Under the pieces are notes generated by a model. That model did not search any database and had not been told where the DNA came from. It saw nothing but the letters and a program-made list of their open reading frames with translations. A DNA stretch of 64,000 nt from Micropterus salmoides. Taxonomy: Eukaryota > Chordata > Actinopteri > Centrarchiformes > Centrarchidae. The stretch spans positions 44,132,829-44,196,828 of the forward strand of contig NW_024041150.1 in the NCBI RefSeq assembly GCF_014851395.1, read 5' to 3'. Below are positions 1 to 12,043 of this stretch, one piece after another (positions within the stretch are counted from its first letter, which is position 1; each line of letters opens with the position of its first letter). The position numbers and the translations under genes were made by a program.

Positions 1-1151
1 GGGAAAAGTCTTTTTCATAAAAAAAAAATACATTTGATTAATTAGAAATGAATTTGTAAACTGTATTTATTTTACTTTATAATATGTTGCCCTAAGCACA
101 GCCATCTTCAAGATACAACCCCCCACTAAAATGTTATTTTATGTATCAGCAGAGCTTAGGGGAGGGGAGGGCGTCTTACCCCAAACAACCCCTAGCTCAA
201 AATCTGTTCTGGAGTACTTCAGTCAACAAAACACTTATTAAAAGTGAAGTACATCCAGCAGCTGAGGCCTCTGCTTGAATCATACAATGATTACAGCTCG
301 TCCTCTGCTGGAGGACGGAGGGAAGTGCACAGGTGCTGCTCTTATTATGATCACCTGACACGAGTTTGTTTCCCGTTTTCTTTCTCCCTTGAATTTGCAG
401 CGGCTGCAAAGCAAAGCCGAGGTAAGCTGCTGCGTTTCACCAATGCTGCTGTTTCACGGTCCTCCAGGCTTCTTCAACACCGAGCGGAAACTCAAAGGCT
501 GCAGGTACGTCTGCTCCCCGGTTAGCTGCTAGCTGTTAGCTTCCTCCGCAGCTACAACATACGGGCACCTGAGCGCGGTTGAACGCTGCTACAGACTCGG
601 GGAAGAAGCTGCTGCTGCTGCTGAAAATGATGGAGCACGATATTATAACAAAAATGACGCCTAATCCTAAAGTACTGGCTTACAGTGACGATAACTAGCT
701 AACTAACTACCTTAGTATATGAGAGCCTAAAAGAAATAATGCAACTTTTGGTTGTTGAGACAGTTGAGCCCAAACACACGACAGAGGGAAATAAACTTAA
801 ACACCTAATTAGCAGGCAGCTCGCAGTAATGTCGACTTAATCGTCGTGTAACTTATGTGAAGTTAGCCAACGTTAGCTAACGTTTAGGGTTAGCCAGTTC
901 AACCGTCGCGCCGGGTACTGGCGGTTTAAAGGGAACTAACGTTAACGGTTAACTAACGGAAAAGACCCGCAAATCAGATCAAATTCTATCCTTGTATATT
1001 CAGTAAAACCGGTAATATTATTCGCTGCTAAACCATTTGAATATAATCTGACTTTAGTAACGTATAAAATTAACGCGCACATTTATTAATATGACCGCCA
1101 CGTCTCGCTGTTATCTCTAAAGCATCAGAGTGACGCAGGGTGGTCGTACAA
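1..1151. other. Upstream sequence without a recognisable gene
   Basis: No coding exon of a known family was found. Around 400-960 the sequence becomes richer in CpG and in short GTTAGC/AACGTTA motifs, a look common in fish promoter regions, but no transcript start can be placed. Short open stretches near 244-525 on the plus strand and 197-409 on the minus strand have no recognisable domain. The part from about 940 onwards is the 5' flank of the tRNA gene and is duplicated near 4625. Confidence 0.5.
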
Positions 1152-1223
1152 GCGTTGGTGGTATAGTGGTTAGCATAGCTGCCTTCCAAGCAGTTGACCC
1201 GGGTTCGATTCCCGGCCAACGCA
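1152..1223 (+). tRNA. tRNA-Gly (anticodon TCC)
   Basis: A 72-nt tRNA gene. The acceptor stem pairs GCGTTGG with CCAACGC, the D arm contains GGTATAGTGGTTAGCATA, the anticodon loop is CTTCCAA with anticodon TCC, and the T arm contains the B box GGTTCGATTCC. There is no intron, and CCA is not encoded, as expected for a eukaryotic gene. A short T-run (GTCGTCTTTTG) follows and can act as the Pol III stop. It has the same mature sequence as the copies at 4819-4890 and 47304-47375. Confidence 0.97.
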
Positions 1224-1427
1224 GTCGTCTTTTGCAGTTCATTTCAATCTTTATTGTCCCTGGAGGGGAAATTCATTTTAGAAGAGCTAAAAAAACAACA
1301 ATCTAACAGAAACATACGTGAGACATGAGACCATAGGTGTCATTTACGCTGGGGACGCTGGGGACATGTCCCCACCACTTTTTAAAAACAATTTGTTCGC
1401 AGTTAAATAACAAATGAAAATGCCATA

Positions 1428-1480
<53 letters not shown>

Positions 1481-1860
1481 TGTTTACGGTTTTATTTATT
1501 TACTTTTATATTTTTAATTATATTTATTGTATTATATTTAATATTTATTTTTCATTTCATTTTTATATTTTATATATTTTTTATTGTTATTATTTTACTT
1601 TTTATTAACACACACAAACACAACTTTTATTGTTTTATTTATTTACATTTATATTTTTTTATTATATTGTATTATTTATTTTTATCATTTTTGTGTTTTA
1701 TATATTTTTTATTGTTATTTTACTTTTTATTAAAACACAATCACAACTTTTACTGTTTTATTTACTTATTTTATTAAATGTATTAAAATTGAATGTTCTG
1801 TAATTTATTTGTAGCTTTGGCAATATTGTTGTTACACATTCATGCCAATAAAGCTGATTT
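1224..1860. repeat. AT-rich repeat tract with LINE-tail-like ends
   Basis: The stretch begins with TTTATTGTCCCTGGAGGGGA, a motif frequent at 3' tails of fish retroposons, and ends with CCAATAAAGCTGATTTGAAT plus an A-rich tail, another LINE-like 3' end. Between them lie a (CA)n tract and a segment of roughly 120 bp (TTTATT-rich, ending in ACACAA..CAACTTTTA) that recurs two to three times in tandem. No coding potential was seen. The family assignment is by resemblance only. Confidence 0.5.
1431..1479. repeat. (CA)n microsatellite
   Basis: An essentially uninterrupted dinucleotide tract of about 24 CA units. Confidence 0.95.
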
Positions 1861-4039
1861 GAATTTGAAAAAATTTAAATGCCTTTAAAAAGCTTTATTT
1901 GCACATTAAGAAAACATGCAATGCAATTAAAATACAGGAGAAACAAATGTGCTTTGTCCCAAAAAACTAACTGAAAAAATAAATGACCCAAAAACGTGAA
2001 CTTTAATAACTTCTTGACACAGTTTCTTTTTGCCCAAGTTTTCCGTTCTCTCCCTGTGAACATAACAAAAGAGGAGGGAAGACTAAATAATGCCTACATA
2101 GATGTTGCCTCAGCAGGGATTATATAACATGAAAAAAGTATATCTGAAGAAACAGATCTGGAGAACTGCACTGACCTAGATTCTGTTTGATTTATATATT
2201 TTGAAATGAGTTGAATTTTGTTTCCTTTTACATAAAAAAAACATTTCCAATAAATAAATTATAAATAAAAATAAATTGGTGCAGAAACTTTCACCAGAAT
2301 GCAGGAAAATAAGTGTTTAATGATCTAAATTTCCAGGGGGAGCTCTGCACAGACCCACCGCTCATATATCTTGGCAGTGAGGATATCTTTTTAAAACACT
2401 GTCTTGTTCTCGTGAAACTAATATCGCATATCGGGATGTCTCACAAGCTAAGTGTTTCTTCACACCCATAATCTGAGCCCCGATGTCCCCACCACTTCTC
2501 AACACAAAGTCACACCCTTGCATGAGACAAATAAAAACATCTATAAACAGCAGTTTAAATGGTATTAGCACAAGCAGCTCAAGCCCAGGGCAGATTTAGG
2601 GCATTAATTGTCCTCGGTGCAAAGTAAAATTTCAGCCTGTTGGTTTTTTCCCTGGGGAACCTGTATCTTCGCCCAGAGGGGAGAAGAACATAGAGGTGGC
2701 TATGAAAGTCTGGGCCTTTCACACCACTTGTCTATTGTAGATGTCTGCTAAAGAAAGCTGCTATATGTTATTTACCTGGCTACCTTAACAATGATAGACA
2801 TGATAAATGAGATTCCCACACCAAGAAATACAACAAAAAGTAAAAATGGACTCATTAAAAGATTTATAAAATAAAGTCATCAGTGTTTTATCCAAATAGA
2901 AAGTGAAGCCTCTGAAGAGCCTTATTGTAGATGTCAGATGTGTTGAAGTTCAGGTTTTTGTCGATCACTGTTCCCAGGTGCTTGTAAGGCTCCACTGTCT
3001 CAGTAGGTGAGCTCTTGATTATTGTTGGAGAGGTTGAGTGGGAAGCTTTCCTGAAGTCAAAGAAGTCGTTTTTGTACTGATGAAGCAGAATCCATCTATT
3101 TATTTTGGATGACAGAGGAGATGTTTAGAGTGATACAAGGTGGTGGAAGAAGTACTCAGATGTATTACTTCAGTCAAAGTAACAAAACCATAGTCCTTTT
3201 ATAATCATACTTAACCTTGAAACATCCAAATATATATAATAAATAATATAATAATATATAGTTAATTAGTCAACATTTATCACCAAATTCTGTAATATGA
3301 TAAATGATTATCGTTTGTGTCGTGGAAATTATGTTCCTGGTGAGGGGCTGAGCAAATAATTGAGTTACAACCAATAGTTGTCTTTGAAGAGAATAAACAA
3401 AGAAGAACTAAATCACAAATCAGCTGGCCCAGAGCAAAGGGCTGCATGATCGCTCGCACAGTCTGGGTTTCTATGTTTTGGGGAACAAAAGATCCTCTGC
3501 CAGCCTTGACTGGTCCCAGCCAACACAGGAGAGGAACAGAAAACAACTCCACATCCCTGACCTAAACACTATACATTAAAAGGAACAGGTTAAAGATTAA
3601 AACAATGTATAAGACATAATAATAATAATAGAGAAATAGCTTATAAGTACTTGCATAAAAGATTATAAGCCGTCACAGTTTGCAGTCCATAATTTTTTAA
3701 CTAAATATTTCTGTTTTCAGATAAACTTTAGGATCTGGGAAATTTTTATGACTATTTTCACTATTTTGTACCATTTTACAGACTGAATGATTCATTGGGG
3801 CCCTGCGCTCTGCAAACCACTGCAGCACAGCTTCATTTCCCAGTGCAGCAGAAATTAACACTTATAAACAAAACAAAACAGTTGTTGGTAAACATGGGAA
3901 TAGTAACATTAACAAAACAAATATTCTGCCTGAAGAGACTTTGGAAACATGTACAAAATGTATCTGTGCCTGCCTTTTCCTGCAGCTCCTGAATGACTCC
4001 GGCCGTGAGCTCTCTGTGTGTGTGTGTGTGTGTGTAGAC
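1861..4039. other. Non-coding stretch upstream of prelid1, with a degraded LINE-like piece
   Basis: No gene is recognisable. On the minus strand, 2600-3115 holds phrases reminiscent of fish LINE open frames (for example AACGACTTCTTTGACTTCAG near 3055-3075), but the frame is broken. Short AT microsatellites (3225-3260) and an AAT run (near 3620) occur. The last 60-100 bp before 4040, including a (TG)n tract at 4013-4035, are probably 5' UTR or proximal promoter of the following gene. The inverted match to block B begins at 3803. Confidence 0.45.
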
Positions 4040-6445
4040 ATGGGGAGGCATTTCCACAGCGAGGTCGACATTAACAGTCCATGGCATCAGGTGCTGGCCG
4101 CCTTCTGGCAGCGCTACCCTAACCCATACAGGTAACACACGTTTGTACCCTCACTGACAGAGAGCGTCCCCGTGTCCCGTGGTGGTTCTGTCCTGACCCC
4201 CCGTTCTTAGCTGGAAAACATTCCTCCTCCACCCTTTGCACCCTGCAGTTCTAGGTTTATCTGTGAAAGTATCACTGAGAATAATGTTAGGGTCAGATTC
4301 AAACTGAGACATCCCACAAATATTATTTATTTACACACACACACACACTGTGGCTCTCTGTATAATCTGTATGTGTTTGTGTATCAGCGCCCACGTCCTC
4401 ACAGAGGACGTCCTGTACCGCGAGGTCACCCCCAGCAACCACCTGTTATCACGGCGACTGCTGACCAAGACAAACCGGCTGCCGGGCTGGGCGGAGCGCG
4501 TGTTCCCCGCTCACATGGCCCGGGCCGTCTACGTGCTGGAGGACTCCATCGTGGACCCGCAGACGCACACGTTCACCACCAAGACCTGGAACCTGAACCA
4601 CAACACGCTGATGGTCAGTTTACTTTAACGGTTAACTAACGGAAATCACCCGCAAATCAGAGCCGCTCACCTCATTTTTCCATGTTAGACCAGTAACATT
4701 AGCCGCTGACTGAATCTGACTTTAGTAACGTATAAATTAACGCATGCGTTTATCAATATGGCCTCTACACCTCGCTGTTATCTGTAAAGCATCAGGGTAT
4801 CAGAGGGTGGTCGTACAAGCGTTGGTGGTATAGTGGTTAGCATAGCTGCCTTCCAAGCAGTTGACCCGGGTTCGATTCCCGGCCAACGCAGTCATTTTTT
4901 GCAATTCATCTCAATCTTTAGACTTCACTCCCCATTCATTTCTATGAGGAACAGGGTTTAAAATACTCACTGCTGGTTCAGTTTGATCACGAGGCTCTCC
5001 GACCTCCAGCCAGGCGGTGGGACTGACCTCATTCAGGAAATGTTGATATTTATATTCTTGTTCATGTGACTGCGTGGCCACGTAATGGAAGCAGCAGAGA
5101 AGGAGGGACGCTGCGTGGCTTTGTAGAGGGCGGTGATAGTAGACATCCACTCCTGATCCATTCGTGGTGCCTTCACTGACATTACAGGCTGCTGTGTTTG
5201 ACAAAGTCAGCGTACGCTCCCCTCTGAGGAACAAGGCACTTGCTTGTGTACACTGGCAGTTTTGAAAGCTAACCGATTAAAGATCGAATGTTAAATTTGT
5301 TCCCACATTCGAGCTGTAGTTTGACAGTGTGTGCTGGCTCTCTCTCTCAGACGGTGGTGGAGCGCTGTGTGTTTGAGGAGGACGGCAGTCGGCCATCTTG
5401 GACCAAACTCAGGAGGGAGGCCTGGATCCTTTCGGCCGTCTGCGGCCTGGCCCGGCCATACAGGTGCACACACACACACACACACGTTTCTCTCTTTCTG
5501 TCTAAAGCCAAATATCAAATATGGACGCTTGGTCAAGACCCCTTGGCGTCACTTTTTAACACCCTGTGTTAAAAGGTTTTGGATGCGTAGGTCTCCGTAG
5601 TCAAGTTGGCAACAATAAATAAGCAACTTTCAAAATTAAAGTATAAGTTAATGCTGTGAAATGGTTGCAATTTGGTTTGGTTTAGGAAAATATCATGGTT
5701 TGAGTTAAGATAACTTTAGTTACGAGACTTTACTTATGTAAGTTAAGTCGCGTTACTTGCCGAACTTACGTAACCTACGTCACAAATAAAAACCTGGGGA
5801 GAAGCTAATGTTGACTTTATCTCCAGATCTCCTTCATGCGAGTCCGGTTTCTGACCCAACGTCCACCCTTACCACCTCCTTACTCTGACTTTTCTGTTAA
5901 ATATCCGTTTAAATATGACGCTACAGGGCTTCCCTTAGTATGTTCAACTATGACGCTACAGGGCTCCCCAGTGCGTCACAAACTGACGCCAACGGGTCTT
6001 GACCACGCCTCCATATGTGACGACTTGGGAGTAAGAACGACATAAAGACATAAATGCTGTCTGAATGGGGTTTAACTGTCCGTCTCTCTCTGGCAGGAGT
6101 TTGGTCTCGCCCGGTTTAAGAGTAACCAAGTCAAAGCCATGAAGGGGCTGGAGTTCGCGCTGTCCAAGATACAGAGTAAGAGTACTAGACTTGTGAGGAC
6201 TGTCTGTAAACATGCGTTCTCTAGTCGCCACTGAAATAAACACTGATCCTCACAGAGGAAGCAGTAAACACACACTGAATAACAAAAAGGTAAACGTAGC
6301 TGTTGTCTTCTATAAACTGCAGCTGAGGCCACCCCCTCATCTCCATGGCGACCAGGGTGAGTCGTCAGAGAAGCACAAGCCCCCGCCACCACCACCAACA
6401 CAAGCCACGCCCACCTCTTCCCAGAAGCCCAAGCAGTTCGTCTGA
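4040..6445 (+). CDS. prelid1: PRELI domain protein, PRELID1-like (five exons; this copy has two 1-bp frameshifts)
   Basis: PRELID1 carries phosphatidic acid between mitochondrial membranes in complex with TRIAP1. Coding exons are 4040-4131, 4388-4613, 5351-5463, 6097-6175 and 6323-6445, all with GT-AG borders. Recognisable family phrases are AAFWQRYPNPY, HVLTEDVLYREVTP, LLSRRLLTKTNR, VYVLEDSIVDPQ and EFGLARFKSN. The start ATG follows a (TG)n tract and opens MGRHFHSEVD, at the usual distance from the WQRYPNPY core. Compared with the block B copy, exon 3 lacks one T near 5457 and exon 5 has one extra C in the run at 6332-6336; either change would destroy the frame. Because B is intact, these look like sequencing errors or one bad allele. 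A tRNA-Gly gene lies in intron 2. Confidence 0.9.
4621..4915 (+). repeat. Duplicate of the 940-1240 segment carrying tRNA-Gly
   Basis: The flank starting TTAACGGTTAACTAACGGAAA, the internal phrase CTGACTTTAGTAACGTATAAA and the piece GGTGGTCGTACAAGC just before the tRNA recur in the same order at 946-1151. The duplication therefore covers the tRNA plus about 200-250 bp of 5' flank. The tRNA is identical while the flanks have diverged, consistent with an older duplication and selection on the tRNA. Confidence 0.85.
4819..4890 (+). tRNA. tRNA-Gly (anticodon TCC), inside prelid1 intron 2
   Basis: The sequence is the same 72 nt as the copy at 1152-1223, with A box, B box and TCC anticodon intact, followed by a T-run (CATTTTTTG) suitable as Pol III terminator. 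It lies on the same strand as the host gene. Confidence 0.97.
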
Positions 6446-7598
6446 ACTTCCTCTGCCGTAACAGTAGAAAACCTGCACCTATTGATCGGACTAGTCGATA
6501 CAGAGGGGGCGGGGCGTCACGTCACCCTCAGCCGTGATTGGTCGGAAGCGACCAATAGAGAACAGCTTTTAAATGTGACTGAAGCGGAGCGGAAACTAAT
6601 TGATGTTAGCTGCTGTCAGTTGTCGTCTCCTGAAACACAATCGTTCCCAGAATTCCTTGGAACTGGTTTAAACTGTCTTAGTAAAAAAAACGTTTTTATT
6701 TTTTTATTTATTAACTGTGGTTTTTATTCCTTTTCAAGATGATTCTGTTGTATTTATTTACTTTGGGGGGTTAGTTCATGTGGAGTCAAAGTCTCACACC
6801 AGAGGTTTTGTTATTTGAGTGTGACCTTTGTAAGCAGTATTATTATAATTATTATTGTTGTTGTTATTCTGTTGAAGCTCTCCTTAGTTTGTATTTTTTA
6901 CATTTAATTTTTTACTTTGTTATTTTATAATATGTTTTAAATAATTTTAGTCATTCCACTAATATTTTCTTTGTCATTTAGCAGATGTGTCACTGGAAAG
7001 TCTTTCTTGCTGAATTTGTCTCTGTTATTTTCTGTATTTGTACATCAGTGGAAAATAGTTTGATTTCTGTACATGAATGTTGAATCAGATCAGAGCTGTT
7101 TAGTCTTAGATTGTTGTACAGATGCATGTTTCATGTGAACATTTCCTTCAGTCAGGAACCTGTTACCAGATTAGCTAAACAGGGTTTTCCTCAGCTCGTG
7201 ATATTAAACTTTCAAGTTGTAATCCTTAAGATTTCTGTCCTTGTTTATTTGGCAGTGCGGTACGCAACATTCACTGCCACTGGAGCGCCAGCATCTCAGA
7301 CCAAAACAAGTGGGCGCTACGACAGCTCACCAGACTCCATTGAGAAAAGCATTAATTTAACCTCACTGATCTTTGGACAACACACTTCATTCAAACTGGA
7401 CAGAAAAAAAGTTTGTCTTTTCACTCTTTCAGCAATCACCAACTCTGGTTTACTTGAAATGAATCCTTAATTCACCAAAATATATACAGAACATATTTTG
7501 TATTAGTAAAGTTATGTGAGAAACTCTATGTTAACGCTTATGATTGGTCATAATAGTGATCACCATCTATAAAGAGGCTTTTTGTGGCTGTTTTTCTC
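6446..7598 (+). other. prelid1 3' flank/UTR and 5S upstream spacer
   Basis: No further coding exon was found. The first several hundred bases are AT-rich and are probably 3' UTR. A 119-codon open stretch at 7111-7470 has no recognisable domain. The last ~50 bp, with TATAAAGAGGCTTTTTGTGG, match the spacer just upstream of the complete 5S gene at 25702. Part of this region (about 7350-7560) is also duplicated, inverted, at 24500-24850. Confidence 0.5.
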
Positions 7599-7630
7599 GC
7601 TTACGGCCATACCACCCTGAACACGCCTGA
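7599..7630 (+). pseudogene. Truncated 5S rRNA gene, 5' end only (retroelement target)
   Basis: The first ~32 nt of 5S rRNA (GCTTACGGCCATACCACCCT...) are followed directly by retroelement sequence starting AGGTTGAAGCAGGAAG. The native 5S spacer with its TATA-like box precedes it. The internal control region is missing, so this cannot be a functional 5S gene. Confidence 0.9.
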
Positions 7631-7706
7631 AGGTTGAAGCAGGAAGCGGCAGAGCGGTAATAGTGTGCCTTGAATCAAAACGTTTTTCATCATAGATATT
7701 ATCCAA

Positions 7707-8216
7707 CGGAGGTTAAAATCAAGGGCAACTGGACTTGGTTGAAGCTACTGGAAGACGTTTCGTCCCTCATCCAAAGGACTTCTTCAGTTCTGACTGACTG
7801 GCAGGGAAACTCAGCTATTTAACCTCAGTGGGGTCGTTGGCCCGGGTCATCGATACCGCTGGTTCGTTAGTGTTCCTTGTTGCTGTGACGACAGTCGTTA
7901 CAGTCGTTAAGACTACCTGTGGCCGAGACTGAACGACCATCGTTGGTATCTTCACCTGAGGCCAATAGGTTACGTTTCCTTAAGTGATGAAAGGACAGCA
8001 TTGTAAGTGGGGGATAAGTGGTGGCGTAGACCCCCTCCCCTGTTCAATGACGGCTTCTCAACACTGGTGTAGATGCTTCCTTGAACTGGACTGAAGAAGT
8101 CCTTTGGATGAGGGACGAAACGTCTTCCAGTATCTTCAACCAAGTCCAGTTGCCCTTGACTTTAACCTTCGTTGGATAACTATGACCTGGATGACTGAGA
8201 ATCTTCATAGACATCA
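7707..8216. mobile_element. MITE-like element with ~90-bp inverted repeats, nested in copy I
   Basis: The segment containing GAAGACGTTTCGTCCCTCAT and CCAAAGGACTTCTTCAG at 7750-7795 recurs as its reverse complement at 8085-8165, giving long terminal inverted repeats around a ~300-bp core without coding capacity. Copies of this kind are common in fish genomes. The uninterrupted 5' UTR in copy II passes directly from AAAACGTTTTTCTTCATATA to the following sequence, showing that this is an insertion. Confidence 0.75.
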
Positions 8217-8336
8217 TATATATTAGTTTTTTCGTCATTTTGGTGATAGATTTCGTTTGGAAAGAAGTTTGCGTTTATTATAAGCCTCAATCCCCCGACA
8301 GCTTTGCTGTTTTTCACTTTTTATCGGTCGGACATT

Positions 8337-9440
8337 ATGGCAACAAACAACGGAACGGAAAAACTGCCGAGTAAAGACACGGACAGGTGGAATATGGGAG
8401 AAAAGGAAAGTGTGGAGAAAGACAGACAACCCGTGATTGACAGTAGACAGAGCAACGAGACGGATGAAGGCCAAGGAGCAAACGAAGAACGAAATCTGAA
8501 CAGAGTGGCGTACGAGAGAAGTACGGAAGAGACTTGACGATGGAGGGAACGGCAAGAATTTCAATGATGGAAGTTTTGAAGGAGGTGAAGAAGAAGTGCG
8601 GAGAAGTGATCGGCTGCAGAGTGAGAGGTGAGAGGACGTATGAATCACAATGAAGGACGAGGAGGGACATAATCAGCACCGATATGATGGTGTCCTTCAT
8701 TAACCTGCCGGTGTACATGGAAGACGATAAGATTGTATCACGACTGAATGAGTGGGGAGTGAGGCAGATGTCGCCTCGGGGACGGAGATCGTTGACGGAA
8801 CGAGGTTTTTAAAGGTGCGCTTCACTGAGGAGGTGCGCTCACTCCCGTACTCCACCAAGTTTGAGACTCTCAGAGGCACGGAGTATTTCCGTGTGATCCA
8901 CGACAGACAGATGCGGGTGTGCAGACTTTGCATAAAACCGGGGCATGTCTTCAGAGATTGCCCCGAATTCAAGTGCTTCAGGTGCAAAAAAACAGGCCAT
9001 TTCGCACGCGAGTGTGAGGAGGGGAGAGAGACCGAGCCGGAGACCGACAAGGAAGAAAGTAATGATACAATGGAGGAAGAGGAGGCGGCTGGAGGTGAGA
9101 ACGATGAAGAAGATAGAGAACTGGAGCGGAGGTATCAGATGGACGGCGACAGTGAGACGGCGTCATGGAGGAAGAGGAGGAAGAGAGGATTGGTCAGGCG
9201 GGAGGAGTCGAGACAGACGAGGAGCTGGCCGAGACTGAGGAGGAAAGACCGAGGGGGACAGGACAGAGGTGCTCAGAGAATCAGAGGGACGATGGAGAGA
9301 CTGTGACAAAACAGAGGAGAAGAATGGATGGAAGAAGAGAGACGAGGAGGATCTGAGAATGAGACAGAAGTGGCTCAGAGACCGACAGCAAAAAGAAAGG
9401 CTGTAGGAGACAGAGCGGGAGGAGACAGGAATAAGGGACC
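8337..9440 (+). pseudogene. ORF1 (gag-like, CCHC zinc knuckle) of copy I, frameshifted
   Basis: The start codon opens MATNNGTEKLPSKDTDR, shared with copies II and III. After about 65 codons the frame breaks near 8510, where a serine/glycine/glutamate stretch present in copy III is deleted. The frame resumes with FLKVRFTEEVRSLPYSTKFE and two CCHC knuckles (CRLCIKPGHVFRDC and CFRCKKTGHFAREC, around 8920-9020), then a Glu/Arg-rich tail. Such knuckles bind the element's RNA. The reading frame is too broken to be functional. Confidence 0.85.
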
Positions 9441-9456
9441 GCGGTCTGGTATGTGA

Positions 9457-12012
9457 TCACATCACATTAACCTCATTATTAATTTTGTTCAGCACCACAT
9501 TTGTGTAAATTCTGTTGTGTTTGATCAGGAAGTCATTGTTCTCACACTCTATGCTATTATATTTAATGTTGGCATTTGACCATATTTTCTTCACATCCAT
9601 ATCCACAAACACTCTGCTCCAAACTTTCTCTGCAGCCGGCTCCTTTAACACGTCAACAATCAACCATCTGTACACTTTTTCACATTCATGCTCTCATTTT
9701 ACATTTCTTCCCATTCTCCACTCTATACCACTCAGGCATACGTCCCTCTCTATTGCTCACACTCACCCTGTCGATGCTAGTGGTCCACTCCAAAGGTATA
9801 CTTGCTTTGATCCTCTCGTATATTTTTGTACCTTCTCTCTGTTTTCCATTCCCTCCAACTCACACACAGCATCATAGATGCAGTTCCCCCTTAGAAACCC
9901 AGGGATCACCTCGTACATGATGTCCTTAATTTGCTTGATCCCCCCTTCCATAAATTTAGGTCATACAGCGTTTTCCCATTGTGTTTAACTCTTTCATTTA
10001 AGAACAGTGGTAAATTCACAAACAGTTGTGGACCTTCACATTCGTACTCTACCTTTGGTAAAAACCTCCTCCACGCCTCAAACAGCTCTCTATAAAATCC
10101 TGGTATTCCTACTGTCATTGACTGTTTGAAGCCCATGTACCACCCGTACTCCCCTATACCTCCCACATCTTCTACGTATTTCTTCAGCAACTCCTGCCAC
10201 CCGTAGCTCCATCGGCCCACCAAATATTTTCACAGTCTTTATTCTCAGAGCTGCCTTTTTTATTTCAAGGTCCATCAAATTTAGCCCTCCCTCCCAGCTT
10301 TTCCCCACTAATGTTTTCTGTGCAATTTTTACTCCCTTTCCCTCCCAGATAAAGTCGCAGACAATTTTGTTCAAATCAATCATTACCCACTCTGGCATTT
10401 CAAGTACATTCATCACATATACACACACTGACAGCAACAAGCTGTTTACCACAATTACTTTCCCTTTTAGTTTCAACTTCCTTGCTCTCCACCTTCCACA
10501 CACAGTTCTTATTTTGTTAATCACCCCGGTCCAAGTGGCATCTGTCGCCTCCTTACATTACACCCCCAAATGTACTCCCAACACTTTCATATACCTTTCC
10601 TCCACCCTTAACCCTACGTCCACTCTCTCTGTCCTACCTATACATTATCTCAGATTTGTCTTTATTTAGTTTTGCACCTGCTGCTCTCTCATATTTCTCC
10701 ACCAGTTCCAATACCCTTTTAACACTATCCACCCCTTCACCGTGATTGTTGTGTCATCCGCATATTGATTTATAAAACGCACACCCCCCCGTATGGTAGT
10801 GTAATACCTTCCACCCGCGATCCCTCTTGATCAACGAAGCTAGGGGCTCTACTGCTATCGCATACAGTAATGCTGACAGGGGACAGCCCTGCCTCACCGA
10901 CCTCCCTATCACAAACCTATCCGTTAAAACTCCATTCACCTTTACACAACTCTTTGCGCTCCCGTATAATCTTCTCACCCAACCCACCAATCTCTCCCCA
11001 AACCCAAACCTCTCCAACACCCTAAACAAAAATCATGCTCCACCCTATCAAATGCCTTATTCCAATCCATCCCCACCACGACTCCTCCTCTCCCGTCCCT
11101 CTTCATATATTCTATTACATCTCTAACTGTACCTACTGTATCCGCTATGTCCCTGCCCGGTATGCTGTAGCTTTGCGTTGGTTGAACCACCTCTCCCGCC
11201 ACCCTCTTCACCCTATTTGCTAAAACTTTGGTCAGTATTTTATAATCCACATTCAGTACGCTGATTGGCCTATAATTTCCTAAATCCAGTTTACTTCCCT
11301 TTTTCTTATATACTATGGCTATAACGCCCTCTACCATCCTATCCTGTACCACTCCTGTCCTCTCTATCCCCTTAAACACCTCCACTAGAATTGGTGCGAT
11401 CTCAGTTTTGTATGCTTTGTAAAGTTCTATCCCATCGCTCCCCGGACTCCTCCCACTACATAATCCTTCTATCGCCTCTGAAACCTCTTTCACATTTATA
11501 TCCATATCACACCATTTCTTGTCCTCCATACTCAGGCTACCTTCCACACTGCTTAACACTTCCTCTATACTTTCCTCTTCTACTCTCCCCCTCTTATACA
11601 ACTCTCCATAAAACTCCTGCACCCTCTCCAGTATCTCCACAAAGTCCGCTGTTACTTCTCCCTCTTTATTCTTGATCTCATGTATGTATGTCCTACTCTG
11701 CTTACTTTTCTCTAAACCTAGGAAAAACCCAGTGCACCGTTCACCCTCCAATGCATATTTTGCTTTACTCCTCAAGATTGCTCCTCTACACTTCTCCCTC
11801 TCATACCTCTCTAACTCCATCTTTACCTGTATATATTTTTCCATACTGTATCGCTCATCATCCTCCGCTCTACTCAACTCCTCCCTCAATCTTTCTCTCA
11901 ACATCTCCTCCTCCCTCATCATTTTCCGCTTCCTTTTCTTACCATACCTAATACTAATTGATTTAATTTTATCCTTCATCTTCTCCCATCTCTCACCTAT
12001 ATTATCATCCAC
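9457..12012 (-). pseudogene. ORF2 reverse transcriptase remnant of copy II
   Basis: Several minus-strand frames together encode an L1/Tx1-type reverse transcriptase: a basic coiled N-terminal region, RSPGSDGIELYKAYK, NYRPISVLNVDYKILTKVLA, GMDWNKAFDRVEH, SVRQGCPLSALLYAIAVEPL, the catalytic YADDT, and a C-terminal region ending NNEVNVM. The endonuclease normally in front is missing. In this copy the frame is broken at least six times, several times at homopolymers (for example near 10229, 10827 and 11027) where the block B copy is open. It is not functional. Confidence 0.88.
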
Positions 12013-12043
12013 CCTGTTATTCGCTATGTGCTCCTGCCTTTTC

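Larger units (their letters stand above)
7631..9450 (+). mobile_element. 5S-inserted non-LTR retrotransposon, copy I (5' half: 5' UTR and ORF1)
   Basis: The copy begins at a fixed position inside 5S rRNA and contains a 5' UTR and an ORF1 with CCHC zinc knuckles. It is cut off at 9450, where it meets copy II tail to tail. Insertion at a fixed 5S position, a gag-like ORF1 and an L1/Tx1-type reverse transcriptase in the partner copy fit the 5S-targeting fish elements described as Mutsu (Tx1/L1 group). Clade and name are inferred from memory of that literature. A MITE-like element is nested in the 5' UTR. Confidence 0.8.

Noticed and set aside
409..452. Possible tiny exon after TTTGCAG and before GTAAGC near the window start
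   Set aside because: Splice-like borders occur, but there is no coding context or partner exon to support it.
4911..5234. 107-codon minus-strand open frame in prelid1 intron 2
   Set aside because: No recognised domain; it lies in an intron of a well-supported gene on the other strand.
8700..9050. Plus/minus overlapping open frames antisense to the zinc-knuckle ORF1
   Set aside because: Antisense shadows of the retroelement gene; they repeat wherever the element does.
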